NCBI RefSeq assembly: GCF_001718835.1 | Contig: NZ_CP013443.1 | Span: 1,860,001 to 1,924,000 of the forward strand | Length of the DNA stretch: 64,000 nucleotides | From: Burkholderia cepacia | GTDB taxonomy: Bacteria; Pseudomonadota; Gammaproteobacteria; Burkholderiales; Burkholderiaceae | Reading direction: 5' to 3' | Shown: in pieces, positions 33,753 through 43,615 of the stretch | How positions within the stretch are numbered: the first letter of the stretch is position 1 | Layout of the letters: every line of letters begins with the position of its first letter | Notes under the pieces: model-generated | Databases searched by the model: none | Seen by the model: only the letters and a program-made list of their open reading frames with translations | What the model was told of the DNA's origin: nothing | Program-made: the position numbers and the translations under genes

Positions 33753-34557
33753 CCTGCACCGCGAACTCGCCCCGATCTCGTCTTCCGCCTGGGAACAAAT
33801 CGAGGAGGAAGTGGCACGCACGTTCAAACGATCGGTGGCCGGCCGCCGCGTCGTCGACGTCGAGGAACCGGGCGGCGTCGAGCTGTCGGGCGTGGGCACG
33901 GGCCACCTGCGCACCATCGCCGCACCGCGCGAGCACGTCGGCGCGAAGCTGCGCGAGGTCAAGGCGCTCGTCGAATTCACCGTGCCGTTCGAGCTGAGCC
34001 GCGATGCGATCGACAGCGTCGAGCGCGGCGCGCGCGATGCCGACTGGCAACCGGCGAAGGACGCCGCGCAGCGGCTCGCGTTCGCCGAAGACAACGCGAT
34101 CTTCGACGGCTATCCGGCCGCCGGCATCGTCGGCATCCGCGAAGGCACGTCGAACCGCAAGCTCACGCTGCCGAGCGACGTCGGCGCGTACCCGGGCGCG
34201 ATCAGCGACGCGCTCGAGGCGCTCCGCCTGGCCGGCGTCGACGGCCCGTACTCGGTGGTGCTCGGCTCGGATGCGTACACGGCGCTCAGCGAGGCGCGCG
34301 ACCAGGGCTATCCGGTCCTCGGCCATATCAAACGGATCGTCAGCGGCGAGATCATCTGGGCGCCGGCGATCAGCGGCGGCTGCGTGCTGTCCACGCGCGG
34401 CGGCGATTACGAGCTGCATCTCGGGGAAGACGTATCGATCGGCTACCGCAGCCACAACGACGAAGTCGTGCATCTGTACCTGCGCGAAACGTTCACGTTC
34501 CTGATGCTGACGAGCGAAGCATCGGTGGCGGTGGAGCCGCAGCAAGCGGCCGTTTGA
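33745..34557 (+). CDS. Family 1 encapsulin shell protein
   Basis: A 270-residue HK97-fold capsid-like protein (linocin M18/CFP29 family). The N-terminal segment MNNLHRELAPISSSAWEQIEEEVARTFKRSVAGRRVVDV is diagnostic, as are GVGTGHL, SVVLGSDAY and the C-terminal TFTFLMLTSEA. It self-assembles into an icosahedral nanocompartment that binds the C-terminal peptide of the DyP cargo. The ATG lies inside the end of the DyP gene, giving coupled translation. The length is standard. Confidence 0.95.
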   Translation: MNNLHRELAPISSSAWEQIEEEVARTFKRSVAGRRVVDVEEPGGVELSGVGTGHLRTIAAPREHVGAKLREVKALVEFTVPFELSRDAIDSVERGARDADWQPAKDAAQRLAFAEDNAIFDGYPAAGIVGIREGTSNRKLTLPSDVGAYPGAISDALEALRLAGVDGPYSVVLGSDAYTALSEARDQGYPVLGHIKRIVSGEIIWAPAISGGCVLSTRGGDYELHLGEDVSIGYRSHNDEVVHLYLRETFTFLMLTSEASVAVEPQQAAV

Positions 34558-35026
34558 CGATCACCGGATCGCGCCAGCGGCTCGGCATGAACCGCTGACG
34601 CCGATGCCCCCTTCCCGTCCCGCGTTGCCCGGCGTCTAGCCACGGCATCGCGGGCGCGTCCCGGGCCGGGCGGCTGCCCGAGTATCACCTCTTCCCGATG
34701 CGGCTGCCAGATCGCCTCCAGACTCGCCTCCTTCCACCCGAGCGCATTCGTCTGTACTCCCATTCAGCGAGACCGCCCCTTGCACAGGGGTGCAATTCGC
34801 GCGCCACGACACTGCCAACTGTGTCTTGGATCGCATCCGTCGATCCGCTATTTTTTGACGCAATCAACGTGATGCAGTGGGCTCCCCGGAAGCACTGCCC
34901 TGCACTGCACCGCGCCAGATCACGGCGCGCGCGCCCGCCCTCGCGCGGCGGCGCCGAACCCGGCCGCCACGCGGCCTAACCCGAGCCGCGATCCGGCCTG
35001 CCCGGAACGGCTCACGGAGCATTCAC
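34558..35026. other. 469-nt intergenic region before ydeP
   Basis: No gene is supported on either strand. The end carries the ribosome site GGAG for the next gene. A T-rich patch (TATTTTTTGACG, near 34850) may hold a -35 element, but no matching -10 was found. Confidence 0.4.
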
Positions 35027-37306
35027 ATGACAAATCGACGCGAAGTGCCAGGCATCAGGAAGTACGACGGGCCCGCCGGCGGTTGGGGCGCGCTTCGCGC
35101 GACAGCCGACGCGGTGCGCACCCAGATGGAGACCATCGAGGCGCCGATCGTGCTGATGCGGACCAACCAGCCCGACGGCTTCGACTGCCCCGGCTGTGCG
35201 TGGCCCGACAAGGAACACAAGTCGACGTTCCAGTTCTGCGAGAACGGCGCGAAGGCCGTCACGTGGGAAGCGACGACCAAGCGCGTGACGCCCGAGTTCT
35301 TCGCGGCGAACACCGTGTCGTCGCTGCTGCGCATGTCGGACTACGAACTGGAGAACATGGGCCGGCTCACGCATCCGCTCGTCTACGATCGCGCGACCGA
35401 CACGTTCCGCGAGATCGCATGGGACGATGCGTTCGCCCGCATCGGCGAAGTGCTGCGCGCGCTGCCGCCCGAGCAGGTCGAGTTCTATACGTCGGGCCGC
35501 GCGTCGAACGAAGCCGCGTACCTGTACCAGCTGTTCGCGCGCGAGCTCGGCACCAACAACTTCCCCGACTGCTCGAACATGTGCCACGAGCCGACCAGCG
35601 TCGGCCTGCCGCAGTCGATCGGCATCGGCAAGGGCACCGTGTCGCTCGAGGATTTCGACAAGTGCGAGCTGATCATCTCGATCGGCCACAACCCCGGCAC
35701 GAACCACCCGCGGATGATGGGCACGCTGCACGAGTGCTCGCGGCGCAACGTGCCGATCATCGTGTTCAACCCGCTGCGCGAGCGCGCGCTCGAACGCTTC
35801 GCGGATCCGCAGGACATGATCGAGATGGCATCGTTCGGCTCGACGCGGATCGCGTCGACGTACTACCAGGTCGACGCGGGCGGCGACGCGGCCGCGCTGA
35901 AGGGCATCATGAAGGCGCTGCTGCAGCTCGAAGCCGAACGCGGCAACGTGCTCGATCGCGACTTCATCGCGCAGCACACCGACGGCTTCGACGCGTTCTC
36001 GGCCGACCTCGAAGCGACGTCGTGGGACGACATCGAGCGCGCGAGCGGGCTCAGCCAGGCGCAGCTCGAACAGGTCGCGCTCGCGTACGCGAAGTCGAAC
36101 GCGACGATCGTCACGTACGGGATGGGCGTCACGCAGCACAACAAGGGCACCGCAACCGTGCGCCTGATCGCCGACCTGCTGCTGATGCGCGGCAACATCG
36201 GCAAGCCCGGCGCCGGCGTGTGCCCGCTGCGCGGCCATTCGAACGTGCAGGGCAACCGCACGGTCGGCATCACCGAAAAGCCGTCGGCCGAGTTCCTGAA
36301 GAAGATCGAGGACGTGTGCGGCTTCACGCCGCCCGCGCATCACGGGCACGACGCGGTGCAGGCGATGCAGGCGATGATCGACGGCACCGCGAAGGCGCTG
36401 CTGTGCCTCGGCGGCAACTTCGCGGTCGCGCTGCCCGATCCGGAACAGTCGTTCCCGGCGATGGCGAAGCTCGACCTGAGCGTGCATCTCGGCACGAAGC
36501 TGAACCGCTCGCACCTGCTGGTCGCGAAGGAAACCTTCATCCTGCCGGTGCTCGGCCGCACCGAACTCGACATGCAGGCCACCGGCCGCCAGTCGATCAC
36601 CGTCGAGGATTCGATGTCGATGGTCCACGCGTCGGCCGGCAAGCTCAAGCCGGCGTCCGACCAGCTGCGCTCGGAGCCCGCGATCGTCGCGGGGATCGCG
36701 CATGCGACGCTGCCGAACAGCAAGGTCGCCTGGCTCGACCTGATCGCCGACTACGACCGCATCCGCGACCTGATCGACCGCACGGTGGCCGGCTTCGAGG
36801 CGTTCAACGAGCGCATCCGCACGCCGGGCGGCTTCCGGCTGCCGCTGCCGCCCACCGAGCGCGTGTGGCCGACGCCGACGGGCAAGGCGATGTTCTCGGT
36901 CTACAAGGGCGTGAAGGAGGACGCCGACGTGCTCGGCGGCGAGCAGGTGCTGCGGCTGATCACGCTGCGCAGCCACGACCAGTACAACACGACGATCTAC
37001 GGGCTCGACGATCGTTATCGCGGCGTGTTCGGGCGGCGTGACGTGCTGTTCATGAACCCGGCCGATCTCGCGAAGTACGGGCTCGAACACGGCGACCTCG
37101 TCGACATCGAGACGATCACCGCATCGGGCCGCACGCTGCGTCTCGAGAAGATCACCGCGATCGAGTACGACATCGCGCCGGGTTCGGTCGGCGCGTACTA
37201 CCCGGAAGCGAACGTGCTCGTGCCGCTCGACTACATCGACAAGGAAAGCGGCACGCCGTCGTACAAGTCGGTGCCGGTGCGCGTGACGCGCTCGGCCACC
37301 GTCTGA
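35027..37306 (+). CDS. ydeP: FdhF/YdeP family molybdopterin oxidoreductase
   Basis: A 759-residue protein of the DMSO reductase superfamily, YdeP branch. A CPGCAWPD segment near residue 58 gives a partial iron-sulfur motif. The molybdopterin domains follow (YTSGRASNEAAYLYQLFARELGTNN, MCHEPTSVGLPQSIG, GMGVTQHNKGTATVRLIADLLLMRGN), with a C-terminal barrel domain (RSHDQYNTTIYGLDDRYRG). In E. coli YdeP is linked to acid resistance; the substrate is unknown. The fdhD and moe/moa genes nearby suit its cofactor needs. The start was set at the MTNRREVPG methionine with GGAG upstream. Confidence 0.9.
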   Translation: MTNRREVPGIRKYDGPAGGWGALRATADAVRTQMETIEAPIVLMRTNQPDGFDCPGCAWPDKEHKSTFQFCENGAKAVTWEATTKRVTPEFFAANTVSSLLRMSDYELENMGRLTHPLVYDRATDTFREIAWDDAFARIGEVLRALPPEQVEFYTSGRASNEAAYLYQLFARELGTNNFPDCSNMCHEPTSVGLPQSIGIGKGTVSLEDFDKCELIISIGHNPGTNHPRMMGTLHECSRRNVPIIVFNPLRERALERFADPQDMIEMASFGSTRIASTYYQVDAGGDAAALKGIMKALLQLEAERGNVLDRDFIAQHTDGFDAFSADLEATSWDDIERASGLSQAQLEQVALAYAKSNATIVTYGMGVTQHNKGTATVRLIADLLLMRGNIGKPGAGVCPLRGHSNVQGNRTVGITEKPSAEFLKKIEDVCGFTPPAHHGHDAVQAMQAMIDGTAKALLCLGGNFAVALPDPEQSFPAMAKLDLSVHLGTKLNRSHLLVAKETFILPVLGRTELDMQATGRQSITVEDSMSMVHASAGKLKPASDQLRSEPAIVAGIAHATLPNSKVAWLDLIADYDRIRDLIDRTVAGFEAFNERIRTPGGFRLPLPPTERVWPTPTGKAMFSVYKGVKEDADVLGGEQVLRLITLRSHDQYNTTIYGLDDRYRGVFGRRDVLFMNPADLAKYGLEHGDLVDIETITASGRTLRLEKITAIEYDIAPGSVGAYYPEANVLVPLDYIDKESGTPSYKSVPVRVTRSATV

Positions 37307-37353
37307 CGGCGGACGGCTCGCGGCGAGGGTTCATGCCGCGAGCCGCCGACATG

Positions 37354-37394
37354 AAAAATTGCGCGTCAGTTCAGTCCTGACGCGCCATTTTTTG
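37354..37394. terminator. Bidirectional rho-independent terminator
   Basis: The stem GCGCGTCAG/CTGACGCGC closes a 7-nt loop, with an A run before it and six T after it. It separates ydeP from the convergent bestrophin-like gene. Confidence 0.88.
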
Positions 37395-37428
37395 CCTTTC
37401 GCACACCGCGGGCGGCGATCGCCGCGCG

Positions 37429-38349
37429 TCAGGTCAGCTGATAGGCATTCGTCGGCGCGACCTCCTTCGGCAATTCGGCGCCGCACAGCTCGAGCACCGA
37501 GCGCTCGATCGTCCTGGTCATCGCATCGAGCGCCAGCGCGTTGGGCGCGGTGCTGAACGGCTCGGCGACCTCGTTGGCGATCGCCTCGAGCGCGATCAAC
37601 GTATACGAAATGAACACGCAGATCAGCGGTGTGAAGAATTCCGTCGAATCGACGAGCCCGAACGGCAGCAGCACGCAATACGCATACACGGTGCGATGCA
37701 GCAGCACGCTGTACGAGAACGGGATCGGCGTCGACAGGATGCGCTCGCAACCGCCGACCGACTTGCCGAGCCGGTTGATCTGCTCGTCGACCATCCAGCG
37801 CGTCGTGCCGGCGTCCGGCGCGCGCGCCAGCATCCGCGCCAGATTGCCGCGAATCTCGTCGAGCAGCGCAACCGGCTTGTAGACCTTGCTGCTCAGCGCA
37901 TCGGTGCGCGCGCGCCCGAGGACGCGCGTCAGGTCGTCGGTCGGATCGGTACGGCGCAGCTGATGCTTCAATGCATAGACGAATGCGATCAGCAGGTCGA
38001 TCGTCTGGTTGCGCAACGCGTCGTCGACGTGGTCGGGCAGATAGCGCCGCATCTGCGACGTCAGCGTGCGCGACGCGATCAGCAGGTTGCCCCACAGATG
38101 CCGCGCCTCCTTGAAACGCTCGAAGCTCGCGTTGTTGCGAAACGCGAGGAAGATCGCGAGCGCGAGCCCGAACAACGTGAACGGCGCGGTGTTGAGCGGA
38201 ATCTTCTCGCCGAAGATGCGCCCGTTCGTGAAGACCGCCAGCGTGCTGACGACCGCCATGAACGCGAGCTGCGGAATGATCGATTGCAGCACGGAGCCGT
38301 TCCAGACGAACAGCATCTGCAACCAGTTTTGTCTCGGTCTGACGATCAT
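37429..38349 (-). CDS. Bestrophin-like channel (YneE/UPF0187 family)
   Basis: A 306-residue inner-membrane protein of the bacterial bestrophin family, homopentameric anion or cation channels. Typical segments are NTAPFTLFGLALAIFLAFRNNASFERFKEARHLWG near the first helices and the RTVYAYCVLLPFGLVD and FFTPLICVFISYTLIALEAIANEVAEPF helices near the end; the last includes the conserved E-P-F region. Length is normal. It is transcribed alone, downstream of cydAB, and ends at a shared terminator. Confidence 0.9.
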   Translation of the reverse strand: MIVRPRQNWLQMLFVWNGSVLQSIIPQLAFMAVVSTLAVFTNGRIFGEKIPLNTAPFTLFGLALAIFLAFRNNASFERFKEARHLWGNLLIASRTLTSQMRRYLPDHVDDALRNQTIDLLIAFVYALKHQLRRTDPTDDLTRVLGRARTDALSSKVYKPVALLDEIRGNLARMLARAPDAGTTRWMVDEQINRLGKSVGGCERILSTPIPFSYSVLLHRTVYAYCVLLPFGLVDSTEFFTPLICVFISYTLIALEAIANEVAEPFSTAPNALALDAMTRTIERSVLELCGAELPKEVAPTNAYQLT

Positions 38350-38395
38350 GATGGTGCCTCTTCGGGTCGCGGCGCGGCCGCGTTGCCCTGCGTAA

Positions 38396-38423
38396 CGAAA
38401 ACGGCCCCGCGAGGCGGGGCCGA
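38396..38423 (-). terminator. Rho-independent terminator after cydB
   Basis: On the minus strand CGGCCCCGC and GCGGGGCCG pair around a short loop and are followed by TTTT. It lies about 70 nt downstream of the cydB stop. Confidence 0.8.
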
Positions 38424-38491
38424 AGTGCGGGTGTCGCGGGGCCCGGCCGTTGCGACGCGGGTCCCCGTGGCAGTACCTGCGCCCGCAGGCG

Positions 38492-39499
38492 TCAGTGGTG
38501 GTAGCCGTCCCCTTCCCGCACCTTGCCGCGGAACACGCGGTACTGCATCGCGTTGTACACGAGGATGATCGGCAGCACGATCACGGTGCCGATCAGCGCG
38601 AACTTCTGGCTCGAATGGCTCGACGATGCATCCCAGATCGACAGCGACGGCGGCACGATGTTCGGCCAGATGCTGATCACGAGCCCCGTGTAGCCGAGGA
38701 ACACGAGTGCGAGCGTCAGCAGGAACGGCGTGGCCTCGTGCTTGTGGCGCACGGTGTGGAAGATGCCCCACACGCAGACGAGCACCAGCACCGGCACCGG
38801 CAGGAACCAGCCGAGGTTGCCGCTGCCGAACCAGCGGTGCGCGACGGCCGGCAGCCCGATCACGGTCCACAGGCTGACCACGCCCATCACGGCGAGCAGC
38901 ACGCCCGTGAGCGGCTTCATCAGGAGCCGCATCTTGCGCTGCAGTTCGCCATCGACCTTCAGGATCAGCCAGCCGCAGCCGAGCGTCGCATACGTGACGA
39001 GCACGCCGATCCCGCACATCAGGCTGAACGGCGACAGCCAGTCGAACGGCCCGCCGACGAAGCGGCCGTCGGCGATCCTGATCCCCTGCAGCAGCGAACC
39101 GAGCACGATCCCCTGGCAGAATGCCGCGAGCGCGGAGCCGCCGATGAACGCGAGATCCCACATGTGTTGCGTGCGGGTGGCCTTCGCGCGCAGCTCGAAC
39201 GCCGCGCCGCGAAAGATCAGCCCGACCAGCATCAGCACCAGCGGCAGGTAGTTCGCGGGCAGCAGCGTCGAATACACGACCGGGAACGCGCCATAAAGCC
39301 CCGCGCCGCCGAGCACCAGGAACGTCTCGTTGCCGTCCCACACCGGCGCGACGGTGTCGAGCATCACCTGGCGCTCGGCCTTCGCATCGAAGAACGGAAA
39401 CAGCAGGCCGATCCCGAGATCGAAGCCGTCCAGCATCACGTAGATGAATACACCGAGGCCGATGATCGCGGCCCACACGACAGGAAGATCGATTTGCAT
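38492..39499 (-). CDS. cydB: Cytochrome bd ubiquinol oxidase subunit II
   Basis: A 335-residue, eight- to nine-helix membrane subunit of the bd-type quinol oxidase. The conserved N-terminus (VVWAAIIGLGVFIYVMLDGFDLGIG with the essential Asp) and the WDGNETFLV and FRGAAFELR segments identify it. It pairs with CydA to reduce oxygen under low oxygen or with cyanide present. GGAG precedes the ATG, three bases after the cydA stop. No cydX follows; an orphan one lies at 51488. Confidence 0.95.
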   Translation of the reverse strand: MQIDLPVVWAAIIGLGVFIYVMLDGFDLGIGLLFPFFDAKAERQVMLDTVAPVWDGNETFLVLGGAGLYGAFPVVYSTLLPANYLPLVLMLVGLIFRGAAFELRAKATRTQHMWDLAFIGGSALAAFCQGIVLGSLLQGIRIADGRFVGGPFDWLSPFSLMCGIGVLVTYATLGCGWLILKVDGELQRKMRLLMKPLTGVLLAVMGVVSLWTVIGLPAVAHRWFGSGNLGWFLPVPVLVLVCVWGIFHTVRHKHEATPFLLTLALVFLGYTGLVISIWPNIVPPSLSIWDASSSHSSQKFALIGTVIVLPIILVYNAMQYRVFRGKVREGDGYHH

Positions 39500-39502
39500 G
39501 GC

Positions 39503-40903
39503 TTACTCCGCTTCGGTCACGTTCAGCGGCGTGGACAGCGCGCTCTTGCGCAACCCCGGATGCCGGTGCAGCTCGATATACCCGGCCTGGGCAGCCGGCC
39601 CGCGCTTCATCAGTTTCATCATGTAGTAGATACCCGTTCCGAACACCAGGAAATACACGACCACGAAGATCAGCAGCGACACGCCGACCTGCTGCGCGCT
39701 GAGCGGCGCGACGGAATCGACGGTGCGCAGCACGCCGTATACGGTCCACGGCTGCCGCCCGACCTCGGTCGTGATCCATCCGGCCAGCAGCGCGAGGATG
39801 CCCGACGGCCCCATCGCCACCACGAACCACTGGAACCAGCGCGTCTCGTACAGGCGCCCGCCCTTTCTCAGCAGCAACCCGAGCAGCGCGGTGAGCAGCA
39901 TCAGCATCCCGAGGCCCGCCATGATCCGGAACGTCCAGAACACGATCGGCGAATACGGGCGGTCCTGCGGCGGGAATTCCTTCAGCCCGCGAATCTCGCC
40001 GTCCCAGCTGTGCGTGAGGATCAGGCTGCCGAGGTGCGGCACCTGGATCGCATAGCGCGTGGTTTCGGCCTGCATGTCGGGCAGCCCGACGAGGTTCAGC
40101 GCCGTGCCGCCCTTCTCGGTTTCCCACAGCCCTTCGATCGCCGCGATCTTCGCCGGCTGGTATTCGCGCGTGTTCAGCCCGTGCGCGTCGCCGACGACGA
40201 TCTGGATCGGCGCGAGCACCAGCAGCATCCACAGCGCCATCGAGAAGCTGCGCTTCACCGGCTCGTCGCGGCGCCCCTTCAGCAGGTGCCACGCGCCGCA
40301 CGCGGCGACGATGAAGCCCGCGACGATGAACGCCGCGATCGTCATGTGCACGAGGCGGTACGGGAACGACGGGTTGAACACGATCTTGAACCAGTCGACC
40401 GGCACGACGAGGCCGTTCTCGATCTTGTAGCCCTGCGGGGTCTGCATGAAGCTGTTCGACGCGAGGATCCAGAACGTCGAGATCAGCGTGCCGACCGCGA
40501 CCATCAGCGTCGCGAAGAAGTGCGCGCGCGGGCTCACGCGCTGCCAGCCGAACAGCATCACGCCGAGGAAGCCGGCTTCGAGGAAGAACGCCGTCAGCAC
40601 TTCATAGGTGAGCAGCGGGCCGGTGATGTTGCCGGCGATCCGGGAAAACCCGCTCCAGTTCGTGCCGAACTCGTACGCCATCACGACGCCGGAGACCACG
40701 CCCATCCCGAAGCCGATCGCGAAGATCTTCGACCAGAACTGGAACATGGATTTGTAGGCGGCGTCGCCGGTGACGAGATAGCGCCATTCCAGCACCGCCA
40801 GGAAGCTCGCCATACCGATGCTGATCGCGGGAAACACGATGTGGAACGACACCGTGAATGCGAACTGCAATCGTGCGAGATGGAACGCATCGAAGATTTC
40901 CAT
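39503..40903 (-). CDS. cydA: Cytochrome bd ubiquinol oxidase subunit I
   Basis: A 466-residue heme-carrying subunit of the bd oxidase. Heme-ligand histidines lie in LARLQFAFTVSFHIVFPA and in the VHM segment of FPYRLVHMTIAAFIVAG; the GRQPW motif near residue 390 is a family signature. The Q loop is short, as in the cyanide-insensitive CioA group of pseudomonads and Burkholderia, rather than the long E. coli form. It is the first gene of cydAB and divergent from fdhD across 424 nt. Confidence 0.95.
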   Translation of the reverse strand: MEIFDAFHLARLQFAFTVSFHIVFPAISIGMASFLAVLEWRYLVTGDAAYKSMFQFWSKIFAIGFGMGVVSGVVMAYEFGTNWSGFSRIAGNITGPLLTYEVLTAFFLEAGFLGVMLFGWQRVSPRAHFFATLMVAVGTLISTFWILASNSFMQTPQGYKIENGLVVPVDWFKIVFNPSFPYRLVHMTIAAFIVAGFIVAACGAWHLLKGRRDEPVKRSFSMALWMLLVLAPIQIVVGDAHGLNTREYQPAKIAAIEGLWETEKGGTALNLVGLPDMQAETTRYAIQVPHLGSLILTHSWDGEIRGLKEFPPQDRPYSPIVFWTFRIMAGLGMLMLLTALLGLLLRKGGRLYETRWFQWFVVAMGPSGILALLAGWITTEVGRQPWTVYGVLRTVDSVAPLSAQQVGVSLLIFVVVYFLVFGTGIYYMMKLMKRGPAAQAGYIELHRHPGLRKSALSTPLNVTEAE

Positions 40904-41327
40904 GACCGTAATTTGCTCGTGTTTGTGAGGACGTCCGCCCGAAGCAGGAAATCCCCGCGAGGCCCGACGGCCGCCCCTGCGGCCGGCCCGGCGATCGCAT
41001 GTGAATCGCAGGTGCCGACATCGGGGCGAAACGACGATATCGCGTTTCGAACGCCGCTCGCAATCACTCGCTCGCTGTTGCGAACTGTGCTCGTTGCCCC
41101 CTTCGTGAGGTGTGCATGTAAAACCGGGGCGCCTCGCATCGCGCCCGCCATCTGTACTGCTTTTTCGGTCGCCGGGCTGTGCACGCGCGAGCCGGCCGAA
41201 CGCCCGTAAGCTGGCAGCGGATTCGGGTTCCCGGCGCTCGGCGTACAGATGCGACGGCCGTCGCGGTTCTCGTCATCCATCGGTGCGCCGACCGTTCGGC
41301 CGCCCGTCGAAATTCAGGGGATCTTTC
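40904..41327. other. 424-nt divergent intergenic region, cydA/fdhD
   Basis: No gene is supported. A dyad with arms CGAAACG and CGTTTCG (41027-41049) surrounds the inner palindrome CGATATCG and could be an operator. No canonical FNR/Anr box (TTGAT-N4-ATCAA) was found by eye, although cydAB is often under such control. Confidence 0.4.
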
Positions 41328-42188
41328 ATGCAGCCATGCGCCCTTCCAGTCGAGCCGGTCGGCAGCGTCGCGTGCGACGTGACCCGCCATCGTCACGGCG
41401 ACCTTGCACAGGTCGTCGACCGCGTCGTCGACGAGTGCCCGGTCGCCCTCGTGTTCAACGATATTTCGCACGCCGTGATGATGGCGACCCCGATCGACCT
41501 CGACGCGTTCGGCCTCGGCTTCGTGCTCAGCGAAGGTATCGTCGAGCGTGCGTCGGACGTGTTCGACATCGAGAGCGCGTGCACGGCAAGCGGCGCCGTG
41601 GTGCGCCTCACCGTGTCGCAGCAGGCGTTCATGGCGCTGAAGGCACACCGGCGCGCGCTGGCCGGGCGCACGGGCTGCGGCGTCTGCGGGATCGAAAGCA
41701 TCGCGCAGCTCGACCTGCACCCGCCACGCATCCGTCACGCGGGCGCCGCGGCCGGCATCGGCGCCGACGCGATCGCACGCGCCGCGCGCACGCTGCCGGC
41801 CCATCAGACGCTGATGCGCGACACCGGCGGGATTCATGCAGCCGCGTGGTGCAGCCGCGACGGCGCGGTCGTCGACGTGTTCGAGGACGTCGGCCGCCAC
41901 AACGCGCTCGACAAGCTGATCGGCCGGCTCGCACGGCGCCGCGCCGACCTGCACGACGGCTTCGTGTTCCTGTCGAGCCGCGCGAGCTACGAACTGGTGC
42001 GCAAGGCCGCGCGGGTCGGCATCCCGATGATCGCGACGATCTCGGCACCGACGTCGCTCGCGATCGACGTCGCCCGCGAAGCCGGCGTGCGCCTGCTCGG
42101 CTTCTGCCGCAACGACGGCTTCGTCGAATACACCGCTCCGACCGCCCCGGCCGCTCAGGCCCATTCTCCGGCAGCCCTTGAACAGTAA
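41328..42188 (+). CDS. fdhD: Formate dehydrogenase accessory sulfurtransferase FdhD
   Basis: A 286-residue protein that transfers sulfur from IscS to bis-MGD molybdenum enzymes. The sulfur-carrying cysteine pair is Cys117 and Cys120 in GRTGCGVCG; DTGGIHAAAW, VFEDVGRHNALDKLIG and SSRASYELVRKAARVG are family motifs. It heads the moeA-moaA-moaE-moaD group and probably serves the YdeP enzyme or a formate dehydrogenase elsewhere. The start at 41328 follows a weak GGGG site; the upstream frame is open but not homologous. Confidence 0.95.
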   Translation: MQPCALPVEPVGSVACDVTRHRHGDLAQVVDRVVDECPVALVFNDISHAVMMATPIDLDAFGLGFVLSEGIVERASDVFDIESACTASGAVVRLTVSQQAFMALKAHRRALAGRTGCGVCGIESIAQLDLHPPRIRHAGAAAGIGADAIARAARTLPAHQTLMRDTGGIHAAAWCSRDGAVVDVFEDVGRHNALDKLIGRLARRRADLHDGFVFLSSRASYELVRKAARVGIPMIATISAPTSLAIDVAREAGVRLLGFCRNDGFVEYTAPTAPAAQAHSPAALEQ

Positions 42189-42195
42189 CGCCACG

Positions 42196-43410
42196 ATGAC
42201 CCGACCGATCGACTTCGAAACCGCCCAGCAACAGTTCGCGCACGCGTTCGCGCGGCCGCTCGCCGCGACGTCCGTGCCGACCGCCGAAGCGGCCGGCCAC
42301 GTGCTGGCCGCGCCGCTCACCGCCGTGCTCGACCAGCCGCCGGCCGACCAGAGTGCGATGGACGGCTATGCGGTGCGCCACGCCGAACTCGCGAGCGGCA
42401 CGCCCTTGCCCGTCGCGCAGCACTGCTATGCGGGCGACATGCCGTCGCCGCTGGCCCCGCGCACGGCTGCGCGCCTCTTCACCGGCAGCCTGATTCCGCC
42501 CGGCGCGGATACGGTCGTCATGCAGGAAGACGCGCAGGAACGCGACGGGCACGTGACGTTCGATGCGGACGTGCGTGGCGGCTCGCACATCCGCCGCCGG
42601 GGCGAGGAACTGCAGGCGGGCCGCGTGCTGATTCCCGCCGGCGTGCGGCTGCGGCCCGCGCATGTCGGGATGATCGCCGCGCAGGGCATCGGTTGCGTCG
42701 ACGTTCATCCGGTGCTGCGCGTCGGCATCCTGACGACCGGCGACGAACTCGCCGCGTGCGGCCAGCCGCGTGCGCCGCAACAGATTTACAACAGCAATGC
42801 ACCGATGCTCGGCGCGCTGGTCTCGGGCACCGGCGCGATCGTCGCGGCGAGCACGCATGCGCGCGATACGGCGGACGCGATCGACCGCGCGCTGCGCGAC
42901 CTGCATGCGGGCTGCGACCTGGTGATCTGCGTCGGCGGCGCGTCGGTCGGCGACAAGGATCTGCTGCGCCCCGCGCTGACCGCGCTCGGCGCGTCGTTCG
43001 TGCTGTCCGGCGTGCGCATGAAGCCCGGCAAGCCGGTTGCACTCGCGCGTCTCGACGCGCGGCCGGTGGTGCTGCTGCCCGGCAACCCCGGCGCGGCGAT
43101 GACCGCGTTCGCGCTGTTCGTCGCGCCGCTGATCCGCCGCCTGCAGGGGCGCGCCGCACGCCTGCCGATCGTGCCGTCGCTGCCGATCGACGGCGACTTC
43201 GAACCGGACGCGCAGCGCGAGCGCTTCATCCGCGTGCGATGCGGCGTTGCACCGAACGGGCTGCCGGTGCTCGATACGCTGCGCCAGCAAGGCGCCGGCA
43301 CGCTGTGCTCGCTCGCGGACGCGGGCGGCATCGCCCGGCTGCCGGCCGGCCGCGCGATCGCGTGCGGCGACGCGGTACCGTATTACGAATTCGCGCCGTG
43401 GCTCGCATGA
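42196..43410 (+). CDS. moeA: Molybdopterin molybdenumtransferase MoeA
   Basis: A 404-residue enzyme that inserts molybdate into adenylated molybdopterin. Motifs are DQPPADQSAMDGYAV, FTGSLIPPGADTVVMQE, ILTTGDELA with IYNSN, GGASVGDKD and MKPGKP with LLPGNPGAA. The chosen ATG at 42196 lies eight bases after the fdhD stop; an in-frame TTG at 42178 is a less likely start. It belongs to the fdhD-moeA-moaA-moaE-moaD operon. Confidence 0.95.
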   Translation: MTRPIDFETAQQQFAHAFARPLAATSVPTAEAAGHVLAAPLTAVLDQPPADQSAMDGYAVRHAELASGTPLPVAQHCYAGDMPSPLAPRTAARLFTGSLIPPGADTVVMQEDAQERDGHVTFDADVRGGSHIRRRGEELQAGRVLIPAGVRLRPAHVGMIAAQGIGCVDVHPVLRVGILTTGDELAACGQPRAPQQIYNSNAPMLGALVSGTGAIVAASTHARDTADAIDRALRDLHAGCDLVICVGGASVGDKDLLRPALTALGASFVLSGVRMKPGKPVALARLDARPVVLLPGNPGAAMTAFALFVAPLIRRLQGRAARLPIVPSLPIDGDFEPDAQRERFIRVRCGVAPNGLPVLDTLRQQGAGTLCSLADAGGIARLPAGRAIACGDAVPYYEFAPWLA

Positions 43411-43615
43411 CGGCCGCGGCGCGCATCGTCACGCTGCGGCGCGGCGGCGAACTGTATTCCCGCGATTCGGCCGGGATTGTGTCTCTGCACGGCCATTGCG
43501 GCGGACTATCCTCCGGCTTGGCGCCTGTCACGGCCGCCGCGGCGTCGTGTCGACAAGCCGCGCGGGCCGCCGACAGCCCGTTTCCTCTCATCCTGCGCAG
43601 GCCAACGGACAGATC

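Noticed and set aside
35012..37090. A 692-codon minus-strand frame opposite ydeP
   Set aside because: No protein-like composition; YdeP motifs are on the plus strand.
38450..41209. A 919-codon open frame on the plus strand opposite cydAB
   Set aside because: Composition is His/Arg/Glu-rich with no motif; cydA and cydB on the other strand explain the region fully.
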